A stretch of DNA of 24,301 nucleotides. Origin: CALDSL01 sp039810245. GTDB lineage: Bacteria > Chloroflexota > Anaerolineae > Anaerolineales > Anaerolineaceae. A program made the position numbers and the translations under genes. The stretch lies in assembly GCA_039810245.1 (NCBI GenBank), contig JBDHWQ010000030.1:1-24301 (forward strand). Direction: 5' to 3'. Positions 1-7,343 of the stretch are shown piece after piece (position 1 is the stretch's first letter; each line of letters opens with the position of its first letter). The notes below the pieces were generated by a model. That model was given only the letters and a program-made list of their open reading frames with translations, had not been told where the DNA came from and did not search any database.

Positions 1-1379
1 CAGGCGCAGTCATCCGTCCAGGCTTTGCGGTACGGGCGGTTGGAGCGCAGCGCGTCCCATACATCCACCACCGCGAACACGCGCGCCGCCAGCGGAATTT
101 CTTCACCCTCCAGACCCCGTGGGTAGCCGCTGCCATCCCAACGCTCATGGTGGCAGTAGGGGATGTCAATCGCGTTGCGCAGGTAGTCGATCTTGCGTAA
201 CAGTTCGTAGGCGTAGGATGGGTGGCGGTGCATGATCTCCACTTCGACCTTGTTCAAGCGTCCCGGCTTGTTGAGGATCGCATCCGGTATGCCAATTTTT
301 CCCAGGTCATGCAGCAGCGCGCCGCGCCACAGGTCGCCCATTTCGCTTTCGGGGATGCCCACCTGCCGCGCCAGCTCCACCGCGAGCTGCGTCACGCGTT
401 GGCTGTGGCCTTCCGTGTCCTGATCACGCAATTCCAGCGCATTAGTTAGCCCCTGCAGTAGATCGTCGTAGGCGGAAGTCAGGTTGCGCTGCGCGATCAT
501 GCGCTGCGCGATCTCCAGTTCCAGCGACAGGTTGGCCTTGCGGTTGGCTTCCAGCGCCGTTTCCAGGTCGCCGATTACCTGTTGTAACTGCGCCGCCTGC
601 TGCTGCAGCGATACCACCAGCGCGGTGTTCTGCTCAAGCAGCCGCTGGCGCTGTTCTTCAACGTCGCGTTCGCGCCGCAGCGTGCGGTACAGCATCACCA
701 CCGGCACGGTGATCAGCGCCAGTGCCCACGGATAACTGTTGACCAGCAGCGCCGCCATTACCCCCAGGCTGGCCTGGATCGGGTCTTGCAGCAGGCTCAG
801 CCGGCCGATCTGTTTCCACACTTGCACAAGAGGTCTGGCCGTTTCCAGCGCGACCACTGTGCCGGTCAGCAAGACGTTGATGCTGATCATCAGGGCCACT
901 GCCGCCAGCATCCCGGCCCAGGCGTAAATAGTTTCTGGGATCCAGGGGAGATCCGTGAGCGCGTTGAGCGCCAGCCCACCGGCGCTGGTGTAGATTACCA
1001 CCTGGCTGGTGTTGAAGACCAACTGCTCGGTACGTTTGCGCCGCAGCACGCAACTGATGGCTTTACCCGCGGCGCCGCTCAGAACCGCGGCCGGGGTGGG
1101 AAACAGCAGCACGGCCGCCACTGCTACAATGGTGGAAAGCTGCAAGTTTATTTTTTCGGTAAGATGCAGGCTGTAAAAGTTGCTGGCCACGAACAGCGCG
1201 GTAAAGATCAGCAGCATGCTCCATTCGTTCCAGGTGACCGGCGGCGTATACTGCGCCAGCAGCATTATAATGAATGCGATGGCTGAAGCTGCTACGACAG
1301 CAATGAACTTTTGGGTGGATGGTTTGTACTTCACCGGGCCTGCTTGCAGGGATGTTGGCATGGTTGTTGCGTGCAGCAT
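1..1379 (-). CDS. Membrane-anchored HD-GYP domain phosphodiesterase, C-terminus cut by window edge
   Basis: The frame is open from an ATG at 1379 to the left edge (459 whole codons, no stop). Residues about 25-235 are largely hydrophobic, with several predicted membrane helices. A charged, glutamine-rich linker or coiled coil follows (about 235-300), then an HD-GYP domain: LRDQDTEGHS near 317-326, the metal-binding HDLGK at 357-361, and HHERWDGSGYP at 410-420. HD-GYP proteins normally hydrolyse cyclic di-GMP; the signature residues visible here are intact, so activity is plausible. The hydrophobic half looks like an integral membrane sensor, but I cannot name its family. An in-frame ATG at 1361 is an alternative start. 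Neither ATG has a Shine-Dalgarno sequence. A -10-like TATACT (minus strand, 1396-1391) lies 11 bases upstream of the first ATG, which suggests a leaderless or nearly leaderless message. The gene diverges from the next one. Confidence 0.9.
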   Translation of the reverse strand, partial: MLHATTMPTSLQAGPVKYKPSTQKFIAVVAASAIAFIIMLLAQYTPPVTWNEWSMLLIFTALFVASNFYSLHLTEKINLQLSTIVAVAAVLLFPTPAAVLSGAAGKAISCVLRRKRTEQLVFNTSQVVIYTSAGGLALNALTDLPWIPETIYAWAGMLAAVALMISINVLLTGTVVALETARPLVQVWKQIGRLSLLQDPIQASLGVMAALLVNSYPWALALITVPVVMLYRTLRRERDVEEQRQRLLEQNTALVVSLQQQAAQLQQVIGDLETALEANRKANLSLELEIAQRMIAQRNLTSAYDDLLQGLTNALELRDQDTEGHSQRVTQLAVELARQVGIPESEMGDLWRGALLHDLGKIGIPDAILNKPGRLNKVEVEIMHRHPSYAYELLRKIDYLRNAIDIPYCHHERWDGSGYPRGLEGEEIPLAARVFAVVDVWDALRSNRPYRKAWTDDCA

Positions 1380-1491
1380 ACGCTGATTAGAGTATAAAGG
1401 TTTTCCGTTCCACCGGAGCCCCTCGGGTTCTTTTGCGCCTGAACAATTTTGTAAGGAATAGCACTTCTGTATGAAAAAACTATATTCCTTG

Positions 1492-1520
1492 TTGAAATTA
1501 TTCCTGCTTTCTCATACGAT
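1492..1520 (+). promoter_or_regulatory. Sigma70-type promoter for the proline-rich membrane protein
   Basis: TTGAAA at 1492-1497 and TACGAT at 1515-1520 are separated by 17 bases, so transcription should begin near 1527. A strong Shine-Dalgarno sequence, AGGAGGAG (1547-1554), lies 5 bases before the ATG at 1560. The same TACGAT -10 element occurs in the ppk promoter at 14726-14731. Confidence 0.6.
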
Positions 1521-1559
1521 TAACGCAGCATATAAACGATTGTTTCAGGAGGAGATTGA

Positions 1560-2231
1560 ATGAACCCACAACAACCACCCGTTCCACCCACACCCGACCC
1601 CTTCAGCGCGTATACGCCCCCACCGCAGAAGAAGGCCTCAAAAACCTGGCTGTACATCCTGCTCGGCGTATTGGGGCTGTGCGTGGTATGCGCGATTATT
1701 GGCGTGGTTGGCTATAATATGATCCGACCTTCGGTGAATGAGGCGTTGGAACAGGTACAGGGCACGCTCGAGGTACAGGTGCAGGAAGCCACCAGCGCGG
1801 TGCAGGTTCCGCTGGCCACCGCCGCGCCTGCTCAGCCGCAAACGCAGTCGTATGACCCTGCCAGCGGCCAGGACTTCAATGGCAATAATCCCTACATCAG
1901 CGATGTGACCATGGCGCGTGGCACCTCGGGCGACATGCTCGACCCGACCGACCCGACGATGGTCTTTGGCTCCTCGGATACCTTCCATGCCGTGGTGTCC
2001 ATCAAGGACGCGCCCGAGAACACCGTATTCCATGCCGACTGGTACGCTGTGGACGTTGGCACGGCCGCTGATCCCAATACCTTCATCGACGGCAATGACC
2101 TCACCGCCGGTGGTTCGCGCAACCTCGATTTTTCGCTTTCGCCCAACACCGGCTGGCCCAGCGGAAAATACCGCGTGGAAATCTCGGTGAACGGCACGCT
2201 CGACCGCGTGATCCACTTCACCGTAGAATAA
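1560..2231 (+). CDS. Proline-rich single-pass membrane protein with extracytoplasmic C-terminal domain, function unknown
   Basis: The protein has 223 residues. Residues 1-28 are rich in proline and polar residues, and KKASK just precedes a single hydrophobic helix at about 29-52. A helical stretch rich in glutamine and glutamate follows (about 58-80), then a low-complexity Ala/Pro/Gln linker (about 85-100). The C-terminal domain (about 110-223) looks beta-rich and ends in a pattern like WPSGKYRVEISVNG, as in small Ig-like or bacterial surface domains. The basic residues before the helix favour a cytoplasmic N-terminus and an exposed C-terminal domain. I do not recognise a catalytic motif. The start is well supported by AGGAGGAG at 1547-1554. 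The gene is monocistronic, with its own promoter and a strong terminator. A role in surface structure or sensing would be a guess. Confidence 0.85.
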   Translation: MNPQQPPVPPTPDPFSAYTPPPQKKASKTWLYILLGVLGLCVVCAIIGVVGYNMIRPSVNEALEQVQGTLEVQVQEATSAVQVPLATAAPAQPQTQSYDPASGQDFNGNNPYISDVTMARGTSGDMLDPTDPTMVFGSSDTFHAVVSIKDAPENTVFHADWYAVDVGTAADPNTFIDGNDLTAGGSRNLDFSLSPNTGWPSGKYRVEISVNGTLDRVIHFTVE

Positions 2232-2265
2232 GCACTCAAAGCTCGTCGAATAGTACTTTTCGTTC

Positions 2266-2306
2266 AAAAAACGGCTGGAAAACCACCCGGTTTTCCAGCC
2301 GTTTTT
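2266..2306. terminator. Bidirectional rho-independent terminator
   Basis: A perfect 14-bp stem (2271-2284 with 2289-2302) encloses a 4-base loop (ACCC). A run of T follows on the plus strand and a run of A precedes it, so it can stop transcription from both sides. It lies between the convergent genes ending at 2231 and 2307. Confidence 0.9.
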
Positions 2307-3077
2307 CTATTCCATCTTCGCCGCGGCTTCGACCGCCAGCCAGAACAGCGCCTGGCGCACGTCCACGCGCGACATCCACTCGCGCTTATCCCAGCCTTCG
2401 GGAACCACCAGGTCGCCGCCGTACACCACCTGTCCCAGGCTCACCCCACGGAACTGCGCCACGGCAAAGAAAGCCGCGGCTTCCATTTCCACCACCTGGC
2501 AGCCTTCGGCCATGCGCGCCGCGCGTTTCTCGGCCGTCTCACGATAGATTGCGTCAGTGGTCCATGCCTTGCCCAGGATATACGGCACGCCGCGGCCGCT
2601 GAGCGCCGCTTCCAGCGCGCGCACGCCGGCCGGGTTGGCCGCCACTTCGCGCGCCGGTGGCAGGTAGTGGTACGACGTGCCCTCGTCGCGCACCGCTCCG
2701 GTCAGGATCACCGCGTGGCCCGCCACGATGTCTTTCTCCAGCACGCCGCCGCCGCCGCAGGCAATGACCTTGCGCCCGCCCAGCCCGATCGCTTCTTCCA
2801 GGAAGGCAGATGCCAGCGGCGCGCCTACGCCGGGGTGGAACGCGAATAACTGCTGGCCTTCGAACTCCAGGCCGTAGATCGGGTTGCGCCCGAGCTCGGA
2901 GTACAGGCAGCCGATCTCGGCCAGGGTGCCATTTTCCACCAGCGCGCGGAACACGTCGGCGAAGAAGCACATCACTCCGCGTTGGGGCAGGGCCTGGCCT
3001 TCCGGCGCCGGGTGCGGGTTGATGATGGCGGTAGTTTCGGGGTCAAATTCGAGGATGGGATAGGGTTCCGCGGGCAT
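2307..3077 (-). CDS. Nucleoside phosphorylase (PNP/UDP phosphorylase family)
   Basis: This 256-residue protein resembles the NP-I family, which splits a ribonucleoside with phosphate into base and ribose-1-phosphate. Visible family features are a glycine-rich segment (HPGVGAPLAS, 81-90), CGGGGVL at 108-113, RDEGTSYHY at 130-138 and the substrate-ribose motif EMEAAAFFAVA at 197-207. The pattern is closest to uridine phosphorylases, but the base specificity cannot be read. I chose the ATG at 3077 because AAGGAG (minus strand, 3090-3085) lies 7 bases upstream; a longer open frame reaches 3146 without such a site. The start lies 35 bases inside the upstream AlkD-like gene, so translation is probably coupled. 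It is the last gene of a four-gene operon and ends at a strong bidirectional terminator. Confidence 0.88.
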   Translation of the reverse strand: MPAEPYPILEFDPETTAIINPHPAPEGQALPQRGVMCFFADVFRALVENGTLAEIGCLYSELGRNPIYGLEFEGQQLFAFHPGVGAPLASAFLEEAIGLGGRKVIACGGGGVLEKDIVAGHAVILTGAVRDEGTSYHYLPPAREVAANPAGVRALEAALSGRGVPYILGKAWTTDAIYRETAEKRAARMAEGCQVVEMEAAAFFAVAQFRGVSLGQVVYGGDLVVPEGWDKREWMSRVDVRQALFWLAVEAAAKME

Positions 3078-3738
3078 GCATTTTCTCCTTTTTCTGTTCG
3101 AACTCGCGCAGCGCGTCGGCGGCGATCCAGCGCGCGGTGGGGTCACCCAGCGCGCGGATGTGCTCCGCCTCTTCCCATGCCGCCTGCATTAACGCCGGGC
3201 TGCGCTTGCCGATGTTGCGCAGCGCCCAGTTGACCGCTTTTTTGACGAAATTGCGCCGGTCGGTGCTGTACTGCCGGATGACCGGCAGGAACTGCAGGAA
3301 GCGCTCATCCGGCGACTGCTTGTCGTGCCAGGCCAGCCCGGCCATCAGCGCGAAAGCCCCGCGGCGCACGAATTCTTCTTCGCGCGCCGGCCATTCCAGC
3401 GCCTTGCTCCACGCGTGCGGCGTCTGGTCGAACAGGCTGGTGCAGGCCTGGTCGCACACGTCCCAAGAGTTGAAGCCCGCGGCCCACGCGTCCATTTGCC
3501 CGGGCGTCACCTGGGCCGGGTCATCGCAGAAACATGCCAGCAGCCGCGCCTCATGCACGCCGGTGTCCCACAGCCGCAGTGCCAGTTCGTGGTCGCGCAC
3601 CTTTTTGACCATCCCGCGCAGGGTGAACACGCTGATCCCCAGCGCCTGCTCGGTGTTGATGCCAAAACGCGCCATCCCGGCCACGTTGTCCGGGTTGGCC
3701 TGCGCGTACAAAGCCGCCATCAGTTCGTCAAATGTCAT
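3043..3738 (-). CDS. AlkD-like DNA alkylation repair glycosylase
   Basis: This 231-residue protein has the all-helical, HEAT-like composition of the AlkC/AlkD family, which excises N3-alkyladenine and N7-alkylguanine from DNA. The diagnostic residues are visible. SWDVCDQ at 91-97 supplies a tryptophan (92) and an aspartate four residues later (96), matching the Trp109/Asp113 pair of Bacillus cereus AlkD. Trp171 in VNWALRNIG matches Trp187. An ATG at 3738 overlaps the stop of the preceding gene as ATGA, with AGGCGAG just upstream. An alternative ATG at 3756 would add six residues. The 3' end overlaps the nucleoside phosphorylase by 35 bases. Its operon partners include a DNA methyltransferase, so repair or removal of modified bases fits the context. 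It could also act simply in general alkylation repair. Confidence 0.9.
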   Translation of the reverse strand: MTFDELMAALYAQANPDNVAGMARFGINTEQALGISVFTLRGMVKKVRDHELALRLWDTGVHEARLLACFCDDPAQVTPGQMDAWAAGFNSWDVCDQACTSLFDQTPHAWSKALEWPAREEEFVRRGAFALMAGLAWHDKQSPDERFLQFLPVIRQYSTDRRNFVKKAVNWALRNIGKRSPALMQAAWEEAEHIRALGDPTARWIAADALREFEQKKEKMHARGTLSHPRI

Positions 3739-4295
3739 TGTAGCTCGCCTAACCATTCTCGCGTCTCGCGGAGGGTCTTCAGGTGCACTACCTGCAGGTG
3801 CGTATATTCTTCGCGCAGCACGCGCGGATAGGTCTCGTGCTGGCGGCGACGCGAAGGCAGCACGTAGAAGAACAGCGCATCTTTATCCAGAAATGCCCCG
3901 CGCAGGGTCTCCCGGTTATCGCCCCACAGCTTCTCGCGGGTGAGGACGCGCCGCAGCGTGCGCACCGTCAGGCGCCAGAAAATCAGTGGCAGAGGGTAAT
4001 CCAGCCACACCAGCGTATCGGCCTGGGCCCAGGTGATGGGGCGCGCCTCGCTGTAATTGCCGTCCACCACCCACGCCGGCCGGTCCAGCGCGGCGCGCAC
4101 GCGCGCCAGGAAGGCCTCGGTGGGCGTTTTCTGCCAGTTGGGCTGCCACATCAGGCTGTCCAGCTCGACGTGCGGGATGCCCAGGATGCGGCCCAGCCGC
4201 GCGGCGACGGTAGTCTTGCCGCTGCTGGTGGTGCCCACCACCACGATGCGCCGGCCGGGGTGGGGGAAGGGGGGCGCGCTCAGCCGCTCGCTCAT
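3735..4295 (-). CDS. P-loop NTPase, adenylate kinase-like / DNA topology modulation protein family
   Basis: This 186-residue protein has a Walker A loop, GTTSSGKTT, at 21-29. HVELDSLMWQPNW (about 42-54) and VDGNYSE (about 77-83) are typical of the small kinase-like family often named topology modulation protein (FlaR-like). This family belongs to the adenylate/shikimate kinase group, and its physiological substrate is generally unknown. The C-terminal half is rich in arginine and aromatic residues. The start ATG overlaps the upstream methyltransferase stop as ATGA (4292-4295), and its own stop overlaps the AlkD-like gene in the same way, so it is embedded in a translationally coupled operon. 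A role as a nucleotide or nucleoside kinase in the pathway of the phosphorylase is possible but unproven. Confidence 0.85.
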   Translation of the reverse strand: MSERLSAPPFPHPGRRIVVVGTTSSGKTTVAARLGRILGIPHVELDSLMWQPNWQKTPTEAFLARVRAALDRPAWVVDGNYSEARPITWAQADTLVWLDYPLPLIFWRLTVRTLRRVLTREKLWGDNRETLRGAFLDKDALFFYVLPSRRRQHETYPRVLREEYTHLQVVHLKTLRETREWLGELQ

Positions 4296-5155
4296 GGGGC
4301 TGCATCCAGTTCCAGACCGTCGACGCCGTGCCAGGTGATATCATCCACACCCGCGAAGCGGCGCGCCATGACCTGCAGCGACTGGGGGTTGTTATCCACC
4401 AGAATGAACTGCCGCCCCAGGTCCAGGCAGGCCGCGCCGGTGGTACCGCTGCCGGCGAAGAAATCCAGCACCACGTCGCCCGGGTTGGATGAGGCCTGCA
4501 GGATGCGCCGCAGCACGCCCAGCGGCTTTTGGGTGGGGTAGCCGGTCTTCTCGCTGCCGTTGGTGGCCACAATGGTATGCCACCAGGTGTCGGTGGGCAG
4601 CTTGCCGCGCGCGGCTTTCTCCGGCCCTACCAGCCCGGGGGCCATGTAGGGCTCGCGCTCCACCGCCTCGGCGTTGAAGGTGTAGCGGCGCGGGTCTTTG
4701 GCGTAAAACAAGATGTTATCGTGCTTGGCAGGCCAGCGGCTCTTGGGCTTGCCGCCGTAGTCGTAGGCCCAGATGATCTCGTTGATGAACGCCTCGCGGC
4801 CAAAGATGCCGTCCAGCAGCACCTTACAGTAATGCACCTCGCGGTAGTCGATGTGGAAGTACAGGCTGCCCGCCGCTTTCAGCACCCGGTAGGCTTCCAC
4901 CAGCCGCGGCTCGAGGAAGGCCAGGAAGTCGTCGAAGGCGTCGGCATAGGCGCGCGAGCCGACCTTGAGCGTGGCGTAGCGCCGCCCGCCGAAGCCGGTA
5001 CGGTCGCCGGCGGCGTCGGCGCGGGTCTGCATCTGCGTGCGCGCCTGTACCTTACCCGTGTTGAACGGTGGGTCGATGTAGATCAAATCCACCGATCCAT
5101 CCGGCAGGGTTTGCAGCACGCTCAGGTTGTCGCTGTAGTACACGTGGTGGGGCAT
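4292..5155 (-). CDS. Beta-class site-specific DNA methyltransferase (N6-adenine or N4-cytosine)
   Basis: This 287-residue protein has the amino-methyltransferase motif IYIDPPFNTG (catalytic DPPF at 28-31) before the S-adenosylmethionine-binding motif DFFAGSGTTG (FAGSGTT at 233-239). That order defines the beta class. The target-recognition region lies between them (about 120-210), with TGYPTQKPLGVLRRI at 204-218 as the conserved lead-in to motif I. A segment rich in Arg/Gly/Thr (about 35-65) follows DPPF and is longer than I expect for the smallest family members. No restriction endonuclease gene is adjacent, so it looks like an orphan methyltransferase. It is the first gene of a four-gene overlapping operon. 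A -10-like TAGAAT (minus strand, 5168-5163) lies seven bases before the ATG, and there is no Shine-Dalgarno sequence, so the message may be leaderless. The recognition sequence cannot be predicted. Confidence 0.93.
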   Translation of the reverse strand: MPHHVYYSDNLSVLQTLPDGSVDLIYIDPPFNTGKVQARTQMQTRADAAGDRTGFGGRRYATLKVGSRAYADAFDDFLAFLEPRLVEAYRVLKAAGSLYFHIDYREVHYCKVLLDGIFGREAFINEIIWAYDYGGKPKSRWPAKHDNILFYAKDPRRYTFNAEAVEREPYMAPGLVGPEKAARGKLPTDTWWHTIVATNGSEKTGYPTQKPLGVLRRILQASSNPGDVVLDFFAGSGTTGAACLDLGRQFILVDNNPQSLQVMARRFAGVDDITWHGVDGLELDAAP

Positions 5156-5282
5156 AGAGATAATTCTACGCCAACATGGAAGAAACGCAGCCCAATAGGG
5201 GAAAACATATCACGAATCTCTCCCATTAGGAACCTGCGGGGGACGGTGTGGCATGAACCCTGGGGACCTTGTTTCACGAACA

Positions 5283-5309
5283 AAACCGGATACCACGATT
5301 AAACCGGTT
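5283..5309 (-). terminator. Weak candidate terminator after the small membrane protein
   Basis: AACCGG (5284-5289) can pair with CCGGTT (5304-5309) across a 14-base loop, followed on the minus strand by TTTG. The stem is short and the T run is poor. The rest of 5156-5327 holds only the -10-like element of the methyltransferase gene. Confidence 0.3.
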
Positions 5310-5327
5310 CTGTATGCGTGCCAGCGG

Positions 5328-5708
5328 TCAACGGTCTTTTGCTTGCCGGTGATACTTGTAGAAACTGAAGCTTATCATTAGAAGTAACAGCAGCCCTGCT
5401 CCCCCGGCAAGTGCTGCTTCCAGGGAAAAGCCCTTGTTGAGGATGGACTGTACGGAGAGAAATATCGCGAGTACCGCCAGCAAAATTAAAATTGGGGCCA
5501 GCACAATCAGTTCGGTCTTGCTAATCCGGCCTGATCCGCGAAACATGCGCGAAAATTCCGCCCGCGTCATATCTGCGTAGGTGCTATATAGGCGATAGCC
5601 CAAAAACCACCGGGAGTTTTGTTGGGCTTCTTGCACAATGTTTATCTGGCGGCGTTTTTTGGGTCTCCTCATGACAGCCAGTTGATAAACGCGGCGATAT
5701 TCGGGCAT
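5328..5708 (-). CDS. Small two-helix membrane protein, function unknown
   Basis: This 126-residue protein has a basic, cytoplasmic-looking N-terminal third (RRPKKRR at 14-20), then two hydrophobic segments (about 66-88 and 97-117) joined by a short loop, and a basic C-terminus (KYHRQAKDR). I recognise no domain. The ATG at 5708 is preceded by GAGAAAAAC, a weak ribosome site; an in-frame ATG at residue 13 has none. The base composition is less GC-rich than the neighbours. It is separated from the upstream 4Fe-4S gene by a strong terminator (5757-5784), so it probably has its own promoter, which I could not place. The positive-inside pattern suggests both termini are cytoplasmic. Confidence 0.65.
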   Translation of the reverse strand: MPEYRRVYQLAVMRRPKKRRQINIVQEAQQNSRWFLGYRLYSTYADMTRAEFSRMFRGSGRISKTELIVLAPILILLAVLAIFLSVQSILNKGFSLEAALAGGAGLLLLLMISFSFYKYHRQAKDR

Positions 5709-5756
5709 GTTTTTCTCGAAGGGGGTAGGATGAAATGATTATAGCCAAAAACAATT

Positions 5757-5784
5757 CGGATGGTGCGCCTCGGCGCACCATCCG
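5757..5784 (-). terminator. Rho-independent terminator after the 4Fe-4S membrane protein gene
   Basis: A 13-bp perfect inverted repeat (5757-5769 with 5772-5784) has only two unpaired bases between the arms, so the innermost pairs probably open. On the minus strand it is followed by AATTGTTTTT. It sits just beyond the stop at 5789. Confidence 0.8.
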
Positions 5785-5788
5785 GGGA

Positions 5789-6538
5789 TTATTTGCTTTG
5801 CGGCGCGCCGACGCGGTAACGGATCGCACGCTTTGCGCAGCCGTCCACGCACGTGCCACATAGAATGCACTCCGGGTGCTCCATGCGCTGCGATTGGACC
5901 ATGGCATGCACGTCCAGGCTCATCGGGCAGTTGCGCGTGCACGCCTCGCACCCGCTGCAGGCGGACGCGTCCGCACGCAGCTCCAGCGCCGGCAGGCCCA
6001 GCCGGTTGCGCAGCCAGCGCCCGATGATCATAAACGGCGCCATCCAGCAAATGGTGTGACAGCCCGCGCGCCGCCCGGCGAACACCGCCAGCCCCACAAA
6101 GAGGAACACCACGCCGTAATAGGTGATGTACTTGAGCGGCTCGTCCACCGAAATGCCGGTCTCGGTCAGGTGCAGGAAGTCGACGCGCGCGATGCCCCCG
6201 GCGCGGGCGAACAGCCAGGCGATGAGGCTGACCCACGGGATCCAGATCAGCCATTTGATCCAGTCCACCCGCCGGCCGGCCACCGGTTTGCGATTCACCG
6301 GCTCAACCATCTCCTGCATTCCGCCGCCCGGGCAGACCCAGCCGCACCATGCGCGCCCCAGGAATAGCGATGAGACAAACATCAGCCCAAACATCACCAG
6401 GCTGCCACTGGCGATGCCCTGCATCGCGCCGTCGATAATCACGTAGGGCGAGAGGAAGTTCATGGTAACCGGGAACGCGAGGAAGGCCAATATCACCATC
6501 CCCTTGCGGATGCGCTGCCGTGTGGAAAGCTGCTTCAT
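5789..6538 (-). CDS. NapH/NosR-like membrane protein with two 4Fe-4S clusters
   Basis: This 249-residue protein has hydrophobic segments at about 13-36, 43-62, 94-112 and 138-156. The membrane signatures WCGWVCPGG (Cys65, Cys69) and CHTIC (Cys160, Cys164) are typical of the NapH/NosR/CcoG-type family. Two ferredoxin motifs follow: CSGCEACTRNCP (Cys194, 197, 200, 204) and CILCGTCVDGC (Cys224, 227, 230, 234). Such proteins carry electrons between the quinone pool and periplasmic or cytoplasmic partners. I start it at the ATG at 6538 because AAGGAG (minus strand, 6550-6545) lies 6 bases upstream; the open frame extends to 6559 without support. It lies 112 bases downstream of the PadR gene and probably shares its transcript. 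A pentahaem cytochrome lies just beyond padR, so together they could form an electron-transfer module. The terminal enzyme is not in this window. Confidence 0.9.
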   Translation of the reverse strand: MKQLSTRQRIRKGMVILAFLAFPVTMNFLSPYVIIDGAMQGIASGSLVMFGLMFVSSLFLGRAWCGWVCPGGGMQEMVEPVNRKPVAGRRVDWIKWLIWIPWVSLIAWLFARAGGIARVDFLHLTETGISVDEPLKYITYYGVVFLFVGLAVFAGRRAGCHTICWMAPFMIIGRWLRNRLGLPALELRADASACSGCEACTRNCPMSLDVHAMVQSQRMEHPECILCGTCVDGCAKRAIRYRVGAPQSK

Positions 6539-6650
6539 TGTGATCTCCTTTGTTGTCATATTTTGTGCGTTCTTCGCGCCCTTCGCGTTATCCTTCGCAT
6601 CTCCAGGCCCTGCGGGTCGCGTTTCAAGCTTTTCTCCCGGCCTTTCAGGG

Positions 6651-7208
6651 CTAATGCTTCGGCAGCTCGCCGCGGCGGATTTTCTCGATCAGCTCTTCCA
6701 AAAACACCAGGTTCGATTTCAGCGTGTGCACGCCCACGTCCAGGGTCAGCATCCAGAAGAAGAACTCGCGCGGCGAGGTGGTGTACTCGGGATAGGCCTC
6801 GATCTGGCGCGGGATGCAGTCGTACTGCTCCAGCCCGGCGCGCATCATCGCCGCCGTGCGCTCGAACATGCCCAGAATCTCCTCGTCGCTCAACTGCGCG
6901 GCGAAAAATACCTGGATCATCTCCGCGCTGCGGTTAGGCTCAGGGAGCAGGGGGGTGACCAGCCAGCGGCGCAGCTCGTGCTTGCCCGCCGGGGTGATGT
7001 GGTACATTTTCCGGTCCGGGCGCGTTTCCTGGCGCACCACCTCGATGTCCACCCAGCCGGCCGCGCTCATTTGCGCCAGCGTGCGGTAGATCTGGCTGCG
7101 GTCGGCCGGCCAGAAGTGGCGTATCGAGGTGTCAAAGATTTTCTTGAGGTCGTACCCGCTGTAGGGGCGGTAGTTGAGAAAGCCCAGGATGGCGTGTTCC
7201 AGCGACAT
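6651..7208 (-). CDS. PadR-family transcriptional regulator
   Basis: This 185-residue protein has the N-terminal winged helix of PadR regulators: MSLEHAILGFLNYRPYSGYDL (1-21), SQIYRTLAQMSAAGWV (38-53) and RKMYHITPAGKHELRRWL (66-83, the wing and following helix). A helical C-terminal dimerisation region (about 95-180) makes it a subfamily-2 type. PadR proteins usually repress their own promoter and a neighbouring operon and are released by a small ligand. The ATG at 7208 has GGAG five bases upstream; a longer frame to 7232 would run into the operator. The upstream promoter and perfect inverted repeat (7222-7255) strongly suggest autoregulation. The 4Fe-4S protein gene downstream is the likeliest co-regulated target. 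The ligand is unknown. Confidence 0.93.
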   Translation of the reverse strand: MSLEHAILGFLNYRPYSGYDLKKIFDTSIRHFWPADRSQIYRTLAQMSAAGWVDIEVVRQETRPDRKMYHITPAGKHELRRWLVTPLLPEPNRSAEMIQVFFAAQLSDEEILGMFERTAAMMRAGLEQYDCIPRQIEAYPEYTTSPREFFFWMLTLDVGVHTLKSNLVFLEELIEKIRRGELPKH

Positions 7209-7221
7209 GCGCACTCCAATA

Positions 7222-7255
7222 TATAAGATCAATCTAATATGTGATTGATCTTATA
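7222..7255. promoter_or_regulatory. PadR operator: perfect 12-bp inverted repeat
   Basis: TATAAGATCAAT (7222-7233) is repeated in inverse as ATTGATCTTATA (7244-7255) with a 10-base spacer. It spans the predicted start of transcription and overlaps the -10 element at 7253-7258, so a bound protein would block the padR promoter. That PadR is the bound protein is inferred from position. Confidence 0.75.
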
Positions 7256-7281
7256 ATAATGCGCATACTGATTTATGTCAA
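7253..7281 (-). promoter_or_regulatory. Consensus sigma70 promoter for padR
   Basis: On the minus strand TTGACA (7281-7276) and TATTAT (7258-7253) are 17 bases apart, giving a start near 7246. The 5' leader would be about 38 bases and contain most of the inverted repeat. Confidence 0.75.
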
Positions 7282-7343
7282 TAGATGACCAGGCGTGGCA
7301 TTGTCGAATTGCGAAAGTCACGCCTGCCTGTTGTGTTCACGCT

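Noticed and set aside
4292..5155. A restriction-modification system around the DNA methyltransferase
   Set aside because: No endonuclease or specificity-subunit gene lies on either side; the operon partners are repair- and nucleoside-related.
7290..7326. Inverted repeat CAGGCGTG/CACGCCTG as a terminator of the cytochrome gene
   Set aside because: The 8-bp arms are separated by a 21-base loop and no T run follows on the minus strand; it is too weak to list.
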